64,000 bases of DNA from Rhodococcus sp. KRD197 (GCF_017168235.1 NZ_JABFAO010000004.1:1073778-1137777); one strand, 5' to 3'; positions 16,388 to 25,128 are shown, counted from the stretch's first letter. Numbers and translations are program-made. Notes: generated by a model from the letters alone, not told the origin.

Positions 16388-17223
16388 TGCGCTGCCGCGA
16401 GCGGTCGTCGGCCGGCGAGTTCGTCGGCGGGTGCGGGTGTCCACCGCAGGCCTTGCTCGCCGAAACTTGGGGCGGTGAGGGTGTAGCGGCCGGTGCGGTG
16501 CTGCGTTCCACGTCCGTGGACGGTGGTGTCGAGGGTGATCGACTTGATGCGGCCCCTCCCCTGCTCGATGCCGCCGTAGCTGTGGACGGTCGATGCGATG
16601 GTGAGATCGATACCGGGCATGCGTCCGTCCGTGACGGCCAGGATGCTGCCGTGCCGACGATTCCTGGCAAGCAAAGCTCTTGCGCGCGTGGGTGGTACGT
16701 CTCGACCGTGCACGGTCGTCACGACCAGATCTATGCCGTCGAGACAGATCGACGCGGCATCGAGAGGGTCGGTCGATCCCGGATCTACGAGATGGATCTT
16801 CGCGAGATTGCCGCCGTGTTCGTGGACGGCGAGCAGGCTCAAGCGGGGTTGGCCGACGAGGGCGACGTGGTGGCCTGCGGCGGATGCTTCGGCGATGAGG
16901 GCGATGAGCATCGATCCGGCACCGGTGACGGCGATGGCGGTTCCGCGGGCCAGGGCACCGCGTGGGAGCAGTTCGGCCAGTGGTCGCGGCACGGGCATGG
17001 TCCGCAGGGTTTTGCCGCGTACAGCGGCGATGAGCGGTTCCGGATCGCTGTCGACGACGGGCGCGAGGGGTTCAGCCCGATCGGGTGCGGTGATGGTGGG
17101 CAGGTCGGCGGGTGCGTGGTCGCGTCGGCCGCCGGGGACGGTGGCCATGCGTCGACGGAGGACGTCGAGCTGGGCGCTCTTGTCGAGTCCGGTGAGGTCT
17201 TCGATCGCGTCGACGGTGGCCAC
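16384..17223 (-). CDS. ImuA-like RecA-fold protein
   Basis: A 279-residue protein resembling the actinobacterial ImuA' (Rv3395c type), which supports damage-induced mutagenesis with ImuB and DnaE2. Seen: LRRRMATVPG near the start, PRPLAELLPRGALARGTAIA (the RecA-like entry strand), AVTGAGSMLIALIAEASAAG in the Walker A position but without the lysine, and DPLDAASICLDGIDLVVTTV. As in the family, the P-loop is degenerate. Chromosomal copies sit beside imuB; here no imuB or dnaE2 is near, so it may act with host partners or have another use. Confidence 0.7.
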   Translation of the reverse strand: MATVDAIEDLTGLDKSAQLDVLRRRMATVPGGRRDHAPADLPTITAPDRAEPLAPVVDSDPEPLIAAVRGKTLRTMPVPRPLAELLPRGALARGTAIAVTGAGSMLIALIAEASAAGHHVALVGQPRLSLLAVHEHGGNLAKIHLVDPGSTDPLDAASICLDGIDLVVTTVHGRDVPPTRARALLARNRRHGSILAVTDGRMPGIDLTIASTVHSYGGIEQGRGRIKSITLDTTVHGRGTQHRTGRYTLTAPSFGEQGLRWTPAPADELAGRRPLAAAQ

Positions 17224-17310
17224 GTGGATCGACCTTTCGTCGTGCCGGTAGGAGCCACCGTCAGAGTATCGAACACCCGTTCGAGTTGTCGAATGTGCTG
17301 GTGAGGGCGG

Positions 17311-17475
17311 TCAGCGAGGAACGGCGTGGCCGTCGAGGTCGGCCGCGGTGAAGGTCCAGGCGAGGTGCCGGTGCAGGTTGAGGGTGCGTTTGACCTGGTC
17401 GAGAGCTGCGACGACTGCCGGATGGTTGGGGTCGTGACCCTCGTTTCGGATGGCGGTTCGTTCGTGGTGGTCCAT
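17311..17475 (-). CDS. Small hypothetical protein (54 aa)
   Basis: A 54-residue frame from ATG 17475 with AGCAGGT just upstream: MDHHERTAIRNEGHDPNHPA and TLNLHRHLAWTFTAADLDGH. The His-rich N-terminus and clear HTH-free sequence give no family. Longer upstream frame is Arg/Pro shadow. Confidence 0.4.
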   Translation of the reverse strand: MDHHERTAIRNEGHDPNHPAVVAALDQVKRTLNLHRHLAWTFTAADLDGHAVPR

Positions 17476-17594
17476 ACCTGCTTGGACGCCGTCGGGCTCG
17501 AGTTGGTTCCGGCAACAGTCATTCGCGTGAACGACTGGACGGGCATGGATGAGCGCTGGGTGTGGCCCCGCCCGGTGTGGGCGGGGCCGTCCGG

Positions 17595-17807
17595 CTAGAG
17601 CTGCAGCGGCTGGATCGGTTCGTCGGTGCGGTGTTTGCCGAGTAGGCATTCCCAGGTCCGGGTGTCGAGCTGCTCGGGAGCGAGGCGTTGCCCGAACTTC
17701 GTGGCGTGGTGGATGTCCGCGTGCAGGCCGCCCAGATTGTGGGTGGCTGCGCGTGCGCCGCGGTTGTAGGCGGCGGATGCGATGGCGGAGAGGCGATCTG
17801 GATACAT
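17595..17807 (-). CDS. Small hypothetical protein following repeat family 2
   Basis: A 70-residue protein from ATG 17807, preceded by AAAGGACC. Sequence MYPDRLSAIASAAYNRGARA, then CLLGKHRTDEPIQPLQL. It shares its whole upstream leader, but not its protein sequence beyond MY, with the gene at 19105-19368. No family recognised. Confidence 0.5.
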   Translation of the reverse strand: MYPDRLSAIASAAYNRGARAATHNLGGLHADIHHATKFGQRLAPEQLDTRTWECLLGKHRTDEPIQPLQL

Positions 17808-17992
17808 GGCGACGGTCCTTTCGAGGTTCGGATGAGACGCAGCGATCGGACATGACGAGGGTGGACTGTCAAACCACGTCTTGGGAGCTTGCGACCGTGG
17901 TTTGACTGGACGGGGTCCCCGGCATGTCAGACTCGGGCGACTCGTACGACCCCCTTGGTGACCCACATGGGGCGACGCCGGAGGCGTCGAGG
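17808..17992. repeat. Dispersed repeat family 2, copy 1 (leader of 17595-17807)
   Basis: About 170 bp alignable with 19369-19552: GGTTCGGATGAGAC, GAGGGTGGACTGTCAA, GGGAGCTTGCGACCGTGG, CCCCGGCATGTCAG, GACTCGTACGAC and TGGTGACCCA are shared in order. It contains an 11-bp perfect stem, GTCAAACCACG (17868-17878) with CGTGGTTTGAC (17896-17906), whose loop holds GGGAGCTTGCGAC. In copy 2 both stem sides change together, which points to a structured RNA or a binding site with dyad symmetry. Confidence 0.75.
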
Positions 17993-18045
17993 TAGTGCAG
18001 TGAACGTCTACTCCCCCGCATCACCGCCCTGACAGCCGCGGCTTT

Positions 18046-18975
18046 TCAGTTGTGTCGGCGGTCTTCCTCGAGGCCGCGGAGTCGATCGAGTTCGGCTCGG
18101 TGCAGCGAGATCTCCTCGCGCAGGTCAGCGGCGATCGTCTTCTGCTCGTCGATGCGTTCGGTGTAGTCGCGGCGCAGCTCGGCTTCGCGTTTGGTGGCGT
18201 CGGTGCGCTGCTGGGCGAGCGTTGCCGCGTTGCTGCGGTTGTCGTCCTGGTGGGCGCTGCGTTCGGCGGCGAGATCGGTGCGCAGGGTCTTTGCCTCGGC
18301 ACGTAGCTCGACTAGCTCGGCCTCGAGACGGCGGTCCTTCTCGTCGTAGCGGTCGATCGCTTCGCGGTGGCTGGTGTTGAGCGATGCCACTATGGAGTCG
18401 TGGGTGTCCTGCAGGGCGCCGATCTCGGCGCGTTGGCGTGCGTCGAGCTCGTCGAGTTCGGCGCGGTGCGCCGCCTTCTGATCCTCGACCTGGGCGCGGG
18501 CCAGCTCGGCGGCGTCTTCTGCTTCCTCGGTCCGCTCCCATGCCTCGGCCGCGTCGCGGCGTAGTTCGTCATTCTCGGCGTCGAGGGCGTCGGCGCGCAC
18601 GGTCGCGGCGTGCGCTGCCGCTTCGGCGGCGGCGGCGCGCTCCTCGGCGGCCGAGACGGTGCGTGCGGTTTCGGCGCGCATCAGCTCCAGTCGTTGGTCG
18701 AGGGCTTTGGGGTCCGAGACGGTCCCGATCGCGGATTCGACTCGCTGGACCAGGGCCGTGAACTGCTCGGCCTGCGTGGCCAGCGCCGGGAGGACGGCGG
18801 CGAGCGATGCGACGGCCAGCTCGGGGGTCGCGGTGTCGGCCTCGTCGACGCCGGCAACTGCGCCGACCTTGCCGGCCTTCTCCGCTGCCCTGGCCCGGTG
18901 TGCCCGCACCCGGTCGGACGCGCTGGCGTGAATGCGGGGTCGGCCTGGCTTGCGGGGCGGCTCGGCTGCGGTCAT
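18046..18975 (-). CDS. KfrA-like plasmid DNA-binding coiled-coil protein
   Basis: A 309-residue protein. The first 30 residues (PPRKPGRPRIHASASDRVRA) are basic and AT-hook/HTH-like; residues 50-300 are an almost unbroken Ala/Glu/Arg coiled coil (QRLELMRAETARTVSAAEER, DELDARQRAEIGALQDTHDS). This is the architecture of KfrA proteins, which bind their own promoter and form filaments that help plasmid maintenance. Direct repeats lie immediately upstream, as expected for an autoregulator. Sequence identity to KfrA itself is not claimed. Confidence 0.65.
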   Translation of the reverse strand: MTAAEPPRKPGRPRIHASASDRVRAHRARAAEKAGKVGAVAGVDEADTATPELAVASLAAVLPALATQAEQFTALVQRVESAIGTVSDPKALDQRLELMRAETARTVSAAEERAAAAEAAAHAATVRADALDAENDELRRDAAEAWERTEEAEDAAELARAQVEDQKAAHRAELDELDARQRAEIGALQDTHDSIVASLNTSHREAIDRYDEKDRRLEAELVELRAEAKTLRTDLAAERSAHQDDNRSNAATLAQQRTDATKREAELRRDYTERIDEQKTIAADLREEISLHRAELDRLRGLEEDRRHN

Positions 18976-18988
18976 GACTCAACTCTAC

Positions 18989-19027
18989 CATTTCATTTCA
19001 TATCATTACGTTTCATTTCATTACGTT
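18989..19027 (-). promoter_or_regulatory. Direct repeats at the KfrA-like promoter
   Basis: On the plus strand TTTCATTTCATATCATTACG is followed by TTTCATTTCATTACG, so the motif TTTCATTTCAT occurs twice 20 bp apart, with TCATTACG in each. The block begins 14 bp upstream of the start codon at 18975 and is the only AT-rich stretch nearby. A likely operator for autoregulation. Confidence 0.6.
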
Positions 19028-19104
19028 GCCGTAACGGGTTGGGAGACAAAAAGGGGTCCCGGCCCCGTGATGGGACCGGGACCCCGGCTGTGGGGGGGCC
19101 TAGC

Positions 19105-19368
19105 TCAGTTAGTGCACCAGAAGGACCCGACCGGGATGGCTGCGCCCGGCTGCCCGGCGCACCACCGGCAGGTGGTGTCGTGCTCGATGCGTCCGAGCAC
19201 TCCTTCGGCCTCCTCGATGAGGATGGGCAGCTCTGCTGCGCTGGCGAGCGCGAGCGCTTCGGTGGCCCACCGGGCCGCGCGCGGATCTTCGGCGGGGAGC
19301 TGAGCGGCTGTGCCGATGAGATCGGTGATGATCTGGTGATCGTTGAGCAGTTCGCTGTTGTTGTACAT
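19105..19368 (-). CDS. Small hypothetical protein following repeat family 2
   Basis: An 87-residue protein from ATG 19368 with GGAAGGT upstream. Helical N-terminal part (LLNDHQIITDLIGTAAQLPA, ATEALALASAAELPILIEEA) and a C-terminal TTCRWCAGQPG and SFWCTN, where three Cys could bind a metal. Its leader is shared with the gene at 17595-17807. No family recognised. Confidence 0.55.
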   Translation of the reverse strand: MYNNSELLNDHQIITDLIGTAAQLPAEDPRAARWATEALALASAAELPILIEEAEGVLGRIEHDTTCRWCAGQPGAAIPVGSFWCTN

Positions 19369-19552
19369 GACTGGACACCTTCCAAAGGTTCGGATGAGAC
19401 GTCCTGGACTGACAGGCTGAGGGTGGACTGTCAACCCCGAAGAGGGAGCTTGCGACCGTGGGTTGATTGGACGGGCCCCCGGCATGTCAGGCTGGGACGA
19501 CTCGTACGACCAAAATGGTGACCCATATGGGGCGGCCCCGAAGGGGGCGTGC
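19369..19552. repeat. Dispersed repeat family 2, copy 2 (leader of 19105-19368)
   Basis: Second copy of the leader described at 17808-17992. Its stem is GTCAACCC (19430-19437) with GGGTTGAT (19460-19467), the outermost pair being a G-U in RNA. Compared with copy 1 the changes on one side are matched on the other, while the loop GGGAGCTTGCGACC is unchanged. Confidence 0.75.
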
Positions 19553-19795
19553 GGACGCGGTCACGCGTCCGAATGCTGTTGCACTGCAACGGCTGCGGCT
19601 ACCGCAATCCTCTTGCGATGCGAGAGCTGTATTGCTTTCTCAGTGTCTGTGAGAACGACTGCCGGAAATGGAATTCGGCTCGATTGCGGCTCGAATTACC
19701 GTGTCGATGAAGAATGCGGATATCGGCGCTGGTTACTCTCTTGATGACGAATGCGGTTGCGCATAGCGAATGTGTCGATGAAAGGTTTTCCGGCT

Positions 19796-20164
19796 GTGGC
19801 CAAACGAGTGACAACCCAATTGGTGGACGATATCGACGGGTCGGTCATCGACGACGAGTCCGGCGAAACGATCGAATTCACGATCAACGGCGTCGAGTAC
19901 TCGATCGACCTGAAAGCAAAGAACGCGAACGAGTTTCACAAAAAGCTCGACTACTACGTCGGGTACGCGACGCGGGTCGGTGGGCGTAAGCGTAAGCCCT
20001 CCCCCACTGCTGCGTCGACCGCGACAGCGGCCGGCGGATCGGTCAAGCGTGATCCGGCGCAGACGCGGGCGATTCGGCAGTGGGCGTTCGACCAGGGTTA
20101 CGAGATCAGCGAGCGTGGCCGGATTCCGGCCGATGTGGAAGAGGCGTACAACGCCGCTCACTGA
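19796..20164 (+). CDS. lsr2: Lsr2-family nucleoid-associated silencer
   Basis: A 122-residue protein. VAKRVTTQLVDDIDGSVIDD is the typical Lsr2 N-terminal dimerisation strand region, GVEYSIDLKAKNANEFHKKL follows, and the C-terminal domain ends with IRQWAFDQGYEISERGRIPA, the RGR-type AT-hook that inserts in the minor groove. Lsr2 is the H-NS-like silencer of horizontally acquired DNA in actinobacteria. GTG 19796 gives the standard N-terminus and has GAAAGG ten bases upstream; ATG 19778 would add six residues. Plasmid-borne copies can keep the plasmid quiet in a new host. Confidence 0.93.
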   Translation: MAKRVTTQLVDDIDGSVIDDESGETIEFTINGVEYSIDLKAKNANEFHKKLDYYVGYATRVGGRKRKPSPTAASTATAAGGSVKRDPAQTRAIRQWAFDQGYEISERGRIPADVEEAYNAAH

Positions 20165-20275
20165 TTTCGGTGAGTCGCCTGCGGCGACGTGAGCGGGTGC
20201 CGGTGGTGGTGCGCCGAGCGGGGGAGCTCGAGGGCGGCGGCAGCCCCCTCGACCCGGGCCGGGGACGCCGAGCCG

Positions 20276-20310
20276 CCGGTGGCGGGCACCGTAGAGGTAC
20301 CCGCCACCGG
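20276..20310. terminator. Hairpin terminator between lsr2 and parB-like gene
   Basis: CCGGTGGCGGG (20276-20286) pairs perfectly with CCCGCCACCGG (20300-20310), extended by GCACC/GGTAC with one mismatch. It is followed by TTTCGGTTCCT and lies between convergent genes, so it can end both. Confidence 0.75.
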
Positions 20311-20319
20311 TTTCGGTTC

Positions 20320-22038
20320 CTAATCGGTGATGCTCTCCTCGCTGGGGGCGGTCAGTGCGTCGTAGCCCTGCTCTGGGGTGAGCGTTCCGGCTGCGACCTG
20401 CTCGACCGGGCTCAGGTCGTAGCCGTGCTCGACCAGCAGGTCCAGGTAGTTGTCCTGGTTGCCGTAGCCGCTGCGCTTCCACCAGTCCTTGCCGGTCCCG
20501 CTCATACGAGCTTCGTAGGCGGCGAGGATCTGGGCGAGCAGGATGACCTGCGCGCGGGTGTCGTTGGCCTTGTCGATCACCTGTGCCAGCGCATCACGCG
20601 CGGCCCGCTCTTTCCAATCGCCGTACACGATGGTCGTTGGCTCGGCCACCGTGACTCCGAGCAGCTCCGCGAGGTACTGCGACGCCTTGTTCTGGGTAAG
20701 CAGTCCAGGCTCTTCGACGAGGGTGTCGGTGATCCACTTCGCGGCACCCTTCGGCAGGGTCTTGCCGGTGAGGAACCTCGACAGGAACTCCTTGCGGACC
20801 ACGGTCGCAGCGAGTGACGCGACGTTCAGCGCCTTGGTGCGCCGCCGCACGGCCCTCTCGGCTTCCTTCGCTGCCGCCTCGGCGGCGAGTCGCTTCTGCT
20901 CGGCCGCCTGGGCGACTGCCTCGGCGTCGGCGGGGTCAACGTCACCGGCGGGTGCGGCCAACGCGGCCGCGAGGATCGGCCCTGGCTTCACACCAGCGTC
21001 GTCGGGGTCTGCGGTGAAGTATTCCGGCACCCAGACCTCGACGGTTCCGATGTCCTTGTGGTGGTGCAGTCCGGCCTCGGGCTCTGCTGACAGGTCGTCC
21101 TCGGTGTCCCAGTCGATGCTGTCCTCTTCGATAATTTCGCCTGTGTCGGTGAGGGTGTATCGCTCTTCCTTCGACAGCCACACCGCCCAGTGCCCCGCTG
21201 CGCCGTCGATCACGGCGTCGGTCACTGGGCCACCGTCGGCGGTCACCAGATCGTCTGCGCGCAGGTACGGGTCGCCGTAGGCCGGTTCTTCCTCGAGGAG
21301 GGTGAACCCTCGTTCGGCGTAGGGGATGCCTGCCTCGGCGCGGGCTTTGCGCTCGGCGCGGTCGTTGAGCAATCGCTGCGCGGTCCACCGGAAGTCGTAC
21401 CGCGCTCCCAGGAGCTTCTCGACGGCGGCGGCGTCGCCTTCGGCGTCGAACTCCGCGACGATCGCGGCCTGGTCGAGGGTGAGCTGCCCGGCGTCGAGGG
21501 CCGCGCGGGCGGTCTGCGAGCGGCCCGCTGTACCTGCGGTTTTCGCGGTCTCCCGATTGTCGTAGTGCAACGCCTTGGCGATCTTGGTGACAGAGACACC
21601 GAGATCGAGCATGTCGGTCACGGCCTTGGCGCGTTGGCCGTCGGTGAGCGCGATGCGGCAGTCGTTGGTGTTCACCTGCTTGGTGAGACGTTCGATTTCT
21701 CGATCCTTGGCCTTGCTCGCGGCGGTCCGGATCAGTACCGGCACGCTCTCGACACCGGCTTCGATCGCGGCGAGGGTACGAACCTGTCCATCGATGACGA
21801 CGACCAGGTCACCGTCGCGGCGCGCGAGGATCGGCACCAGGACACCGAGCTCGATGATGGAGGCGACGACCGCGCGGAACTTGGCCGACTCGGTGTCGAC
21901 CTCGTCGCGGACGTTCGGTCCGACCTCGAGGGCAGTGGGGTGCAGGCGGGCGTACTCCTCGCCCGCCCCCACGACCGGCGTGGTGCCAGTCGTGGGGGCT
22001 TCGGTTGCGGCGGTGGTGGTTTCGATGCTTGCGGTCAT
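20320..22038 (-). CDS. parB: Large ParB/Spo0J-domain protein
   Basis: A 572-residue protein. The N-terminal ParB/sulfiredoxin-like domain is clear: FRAVVASIIELGVLVPILAR, then VVVIDGQVRTLAAIEAG (the GxxR box) and LTKQVNTNDCRIALTDGQRA, followed by an HTH (GVSVTKIAKALHYDNRETAK). The middle third is acidic and unassigned; the C-terminal third is helical with an Ala/Glu coiled coil and a soluble domain. Typical chromosomal ParB is about 330 residues, so the long C-terminus is unusual but seen in actinobacterial plasmids. It is not next to parA, which lies 38 kb away with its own small partner, so it may act in transfer or gene control rather than segregation. Confidence 0.8.
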   Translation of the reverse strand: MTASIETTTAATEAPTTGTTPVVGAGEEYARLHPTALEVGPNVRDEVDTESAKFRAVVASIIELGVLVPILARRDGDLVVVIDGQVRTLAAIEAGVESVPVLIRTAASKAKDREIERLTKQVNTNDCRIALTDGQRAKAVTDMLDLGVSVTKIAKALHYDNRETAKTAGTAGRSQTARAALDAGQLTLDQAAIVAEFDAEGDAAAVEKLLGARYDFRWTAQRLLNDRAERKARAEAGIPYAERGFTLLEEEPAYGDPYLRADDLVTADGGPVTDAVIDGAAGHWAVWLSKEERYTLTDTGEIIEEDSIDWDTEDDLSAEPEAGLHHHKDIGTVEVWVPEYFTADPDDAGVKPGPILAAALAAPAGDVDPADAEAVAQAAEQKRLAAEAAAKEAERAVRRRTKALNVASLAATVVRKEFLSRFLTGKTLPKGAAKWITDTLVEEPGLLTQNKASQYLAELLGVTVAEPTTIVYGDWKERAARDALAQVIDKANDTRAQVILLAQILAAYEARMSGTGKDWWKRSGYGNQDNYLDLLVEHGYDLSPVEQVAAGTLTPEQGYDALTAPSEESITD

Positions 22039-22138
22039 GGCGGTGTCTCTCCCTGGTAGATTCTTCGGTTGGAGACACCGGGCAGGTAGGAACTGTCCGG
22101 TGTTTCTTCGTTTCCGGGGCCGGTGTGGCCCTGGGGGT

Positions 22139-22426
22139 TTACTGCTGGGCGGTGGCCACGTGGTGGTGGCCTGCGAGCCGTGCGGCGTGGATCTCGGCCT
22201 CGCTGGCTCCGCGTTCGCGTGCGGTGCACGCCCAGAACGCGGCCCGCTCGAGGTGCGCGTCGACGGTGGTCGAGTTCGCGTCCGCAGCGGCCCGGTTGAC
22301 CTGCTCGGTGTAGGCGGTGACCTGCGCGAGTGCGTGAGTCTTGACCTGTCCCGGTACCTGACCGATCGCGGCCATGATGGCGGTGTGCAGTCCCACCGTC
22401 CTCGGTCCTGTGATGGTGTCGTGCAT
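22139..22426 (-). CDS. Small hypothetical protein with repeat family 1 leader
   Basis: A 95-residue helical protein from ATG 22426 (GGGAAG upstream): MHDTITGPRTVGLHTAIMAA and AAADANSTTVDAHLERAAFW. It lies just downstream of the ParB-like gene start in the opposite sense of expression order and carries repeat copy B as leader. The frame is open upstream to 22534. No family recognised. Confidence 0.55.
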   Translation of the reverse strand: MHDTITGPRTVGLHTAIMAAIGQVPGQVKTHALAQVTAYTEQVNRAAADANSTTVDAHLERAAFWACTARERGASEAEIHAARLAGHHHVATAQQ

Positions 22427-22875
22427 GTCGCGTACTTCCCTTCTCAACTGGTGGCCGGACCTTGTTGCCCTGCCACGTTTTTTCGCCGTTTCTGGCGTGA
22501 GGAGAGAAGTCAGCGCACGGGGCCGGAGCGTCAAGGGTCGGTCCGAAAAGTTTTCAGCCGAAGGCGTTTTGAAAAGTTTTCGGAGCCCTTGGGCCGGGAG
22601 CGCAGCGGACGCCGGCGGTTGATGCGGAGGTCACGGGTGATGAATGCTCGCCGGTAGCCAGAACCGAGTGAAAAAACGTCCTTCGCTCTTGTGAGTGCGG
22701 AGCGCAGCGGAGTTCAATTCGGGGGACGCCCGCAGGGTGGCCGGCACCGCCGTCAGGCGGAATGCACGACCGCTCGTCGACGCCGGCGGGGTGGCCACCT
22801 CCCGGCCGTGGAGCGCGTAAAGGTGATTGTGCGGGAGCGGCGGAGACCGGCCACGCCCAGCGGGTCGCGGTAGCG
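22427..22875. repeat. Dispersed repeat family 1, copy B
   Basis: About 450 bp aligned with copies A and C. It keeps TGGCGTGAGGAGAGAA, CAGCGCACGGG, GTTTTCGGAGCCCTTGG, GGAGCGCAGCGGA, the GTGAGTGCGGAGCGCAGCGG block and AGGTGATTGTGCGGGAGCG, but differs in the middle, where CCGAAAAGTTTTCAG replaces the hairpin of A and C. Shares with C the block GGACGCCCGCAGGGTGGCCG. The pentapeptide gene ends at its far side. Confidence 0.85.
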
Positions 22876-24270
22876 CTAGGGCACTGGCTCCACGACGGTG
22901 GGTGGCCAGTTGTGTGGTGTGACGTTGTCCGGTTTGGTGCCTTTGACAGCCTCTGGGTCTTCGGGGTCGGGGTCCCAGTCGAAGTAGACGTTGTTCCACG
23001 CCCCCGGCGAGTCGAACAACGTCTCCTCGCTGTGAAACTCCGCCCGAGCGAACAACGTCCACTCCTCACTGTGGAACTCCGCCCCGACGAACCCCGTCCA
23101 CTCCTTACTGCGGAACTGCGCCTCGGCGAACGAGGTCCGCTCACCGTGGAACTCCGCAAAGCCGAACGACGTCCGCCCACCGTGGAACTGCGCTTCCATG
23201 AACGATGTCCGCTCACCGTGGAACTGCGCCTGGTTGAACCCCGTCCACTCCTTACTGCGAAACTGCGCGTTGTCGAACGACGTCCGCTCACCGTGGAACT
23301 CCGCCCGAGCGAACGACGTCCACTCCTTACTGCGAAACTGCGCGTCGCGGAACCCCGTCCACTCCTTACTGCGAAACTGCGCGTCGGCGAACGACGTCCA
23401 ACCACCATGGAACTGCGCCTCGGCGAACGACGTCCGTTCACCGTGGAAGTGGGCACCGCTGAAGTCGGTGATGCCGCGGAAGTGCGCGCCGGTGAAGTCC
23501 GCGTTGTGAAAGTGCGCGCCAGTGAGGTCGTAGTTGAAGTTGCTCCAGTTGTGGTGGTGGTCGGGTTTGAGGTGGGTGGCGATGATGCGGGTGATGGCTC
23601 GTCGGACGGTGAGGTCGTCGTGGGGGTGGTGGTAGGTGCGTTCGATGGTGGTGGCTGCGTCGGGGGTGACCACGGTTTGGCGCAGGTGGGGGTGTTCGGT
23701 GGGTGGTGTGTAGGGGCGGGTGAGGTAGCCACAGAGGTAGTTGATGCATGTTTGGGCGTCGGCGTGTTTGCCTCGGTCGATCCAGTCGTCGGTGAGGGCT
23801 TCGAGGGCGTAGACGCCGGCGAGCCTGACTTCGGGTGACGGGTCGGCGAATTGGGCTGTTGTACTGACGAATCGACGTCGTAGCTCTTGAACGTCCGCGA
23901 GGTCGTGGGTCCGTGCGGCGTGGAGGGTATCGAGAGTGTTCTTTTGGTCTGCGATGCGCTCGGTGCTGGTTCGGGTGAGGTGTGTTCCGGTGTAGGCGAT
24001 GGCAGCGGCGGTGACGACGAAGAAGCCGCCGATGATGGTTCCGTGGCCGGGTGTGATGTCTTGGCGTAGGTACCAGTCCCAAGCGGTCGGTCCAGCGAAA
24101 CCGCCGGCGAAACCGATAGCGAAGCAGCCCCCGAGGGATATCTTGTGCCGCTCTATCTACAATTCGGCCCGTCGACGGATCGACGCGGCGGTTGGGTTCG
24201 CGGGCGTGGCGGCGGCGACGGCTGGGTCGAAGTCGTCGCTTGGGGCGGGGACCGACTCGGAGCTGCTCAC
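22876..24270 (-). pseudogene. Membrane-anchored pentapeptide-repeat protein with in-frame TAG
   Basis: A 464-codon frame from GTG 24270. It runs VSSSESVPAPSDDFDPAVAA to RRRAEL, meets TAG at 24157-24159, and continues with good coding sequence: two membrane segments (HKISLGGCFAIGFAGGFAGP and GTIIGGFFVVTAAAIAYTGT), a helical part (TLDTLHAARTHDLADVQELR), then about 30 pentapeptide repeats built on AQF/TSF (FAEAQFHGGWTSFADAQF). The repeats should fold into a right-handed beta-helix. No start codon lies between the TAG and GTG 23673, so without readthrough only the soluble 265-residue repeat part from 23673 could be made. It is either a nonsense-mutated gene or a readthrough case. Confidence 0.7.
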
Positions 24271-24418
24271 GATGTGACCGTAGCGGATTGCGCTGCTCTA
24301 CGTGACTCAAGGATCGAGCCGTCTGACCAGCCAATATGTGAGCTGGCTGCTCGTGCTCTCATCATCTGTCGGCCATCAGCCTGGCGTCCCGAAATGCGGA
24401 TCGGGGAGGCGTCCCGTC

Positions 24419-24583
24419 TTACTCGGCTGCGCTGGTGAGTGCATCCGGACGGTCTGTTGCGGCGTTGTTTCCGCTGGTGGATCGTCCGGTGCGGTGGTGT
24501 ACCTGTGTCAGAGCGAGTGCGCGGGCGGTCATCTCGGCGATTTCGGCATCCAGTGGTGGGCCGTCGATGGTTCGGATTCGCAT
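24419..24583 (-). CDS. Small hypothetical protein (54 aa)
   Basis: A 54-residue frame from ATG 24583: MRIRTIDGPPLDAEIAEMTA and ALTQVHHRTGRSTSGNN. The start follows the stop of the 24647-24949 gene by 63 bp, with an open in-frame stretch between but no alternative start codon. Weak ribosome site. No family recognised. Confidence 0.4.
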   Translation of the reverse strand: MRIRTIDGPPLDAEIAEMTARALALTQVHHRTGRSTSGNNAATDRPDALTSAAE

Positions 24584-24646
24584 ACGGATGATCGTGCCAC
24601 CGGGTACCGACAGATTCAGTTGCGGCGCAACACAACCACGCTCGTA

Positions 24647-24949
24647 TCAGAGGTGGAGCAGGTTCGGTGGTGCTGTTCCGTCGAACTGTTCGAGTGCGTC
24701 GAGGATGCCTTCGTAGTTGGCGGGGCGGCAGTCTCCGAGTGTGGCGATGAGAACGTTGTCGCCGTCGATGGTGGCGAGGTAGGACGGTGGGGTTCCGTTG
24801 TCGGAGACGAGGGTGGCGGCGTCGAGCAGGGCAGTGCGGATGGCGTCGGCTGCGGCGCGTTTGGCGGCATCTCGGCTCGGTTCGGCTCCGGATGCGGTGA
24901 TGATCTCGGGGTGGTTGTCGGGTCGGGTGGTGACGGTCCAGGTGATCAT
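24647..24949 (-). CDS. Hypothetical protein with MucBP-like alpha/beta fold pattern
   Basis: A 100-residue protein from ATG 24949, preceded by AAGGACGA: MITWTVTTRPDNHPEIITAS, DAAKRAAADAIRTALLDAAT and YLATIDGDNVLIATLGD. One helix between beta strands, no catalytic motif; a small dsRNA-binding-like alternation of strands and a helix is visible but not sufficient for a call. Function unknown. Confidence 0.5.
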   Translation of the reverse strand: MITWTVTTRPDNHPEIITASGAEPSRDAAKRAAADAIRTALLDAATLVSDNGTPPSYLATIDGDNVLIATLGDCRPANYEGILDALEQFDGTAPPNLLHL

Positions 24950-25128
24950 GTGCGGTCGTCCTTGTGTCGGCGTGAAGGTGAGTGGCTGCTGGCTGACAGC
25001 GTCGCGCACCGAGCCCTGGCGAGGGGCGCGACGTCGCCGTTTCGTCGCTGCCTGTGGATCACCGAAGGCCTGTGGACGAACAAGATCCCCGGCCCCGGGC
25101 GGGGTCGGGGATCTGCTGGTGCTGCGGG

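Noticed and set aside
19463..19744. Plus-strand frame beginning MIGRAP then MSGWDDSYDQNGDPYG
   Set aside because: The opening part is shared with the non-coding repeat family 2 copy at 17924, where the frame stops at once, and the rest is Cys/Thr-rich low-complexity sequence.
22554..23732. 392-codon minus-strand frame with Arg/Ser repeats
   Set aside because: Alternative frame of the pentapeptide-repeat gene; the 60-bp DNA periodicity comes from the repeats of the real protein.
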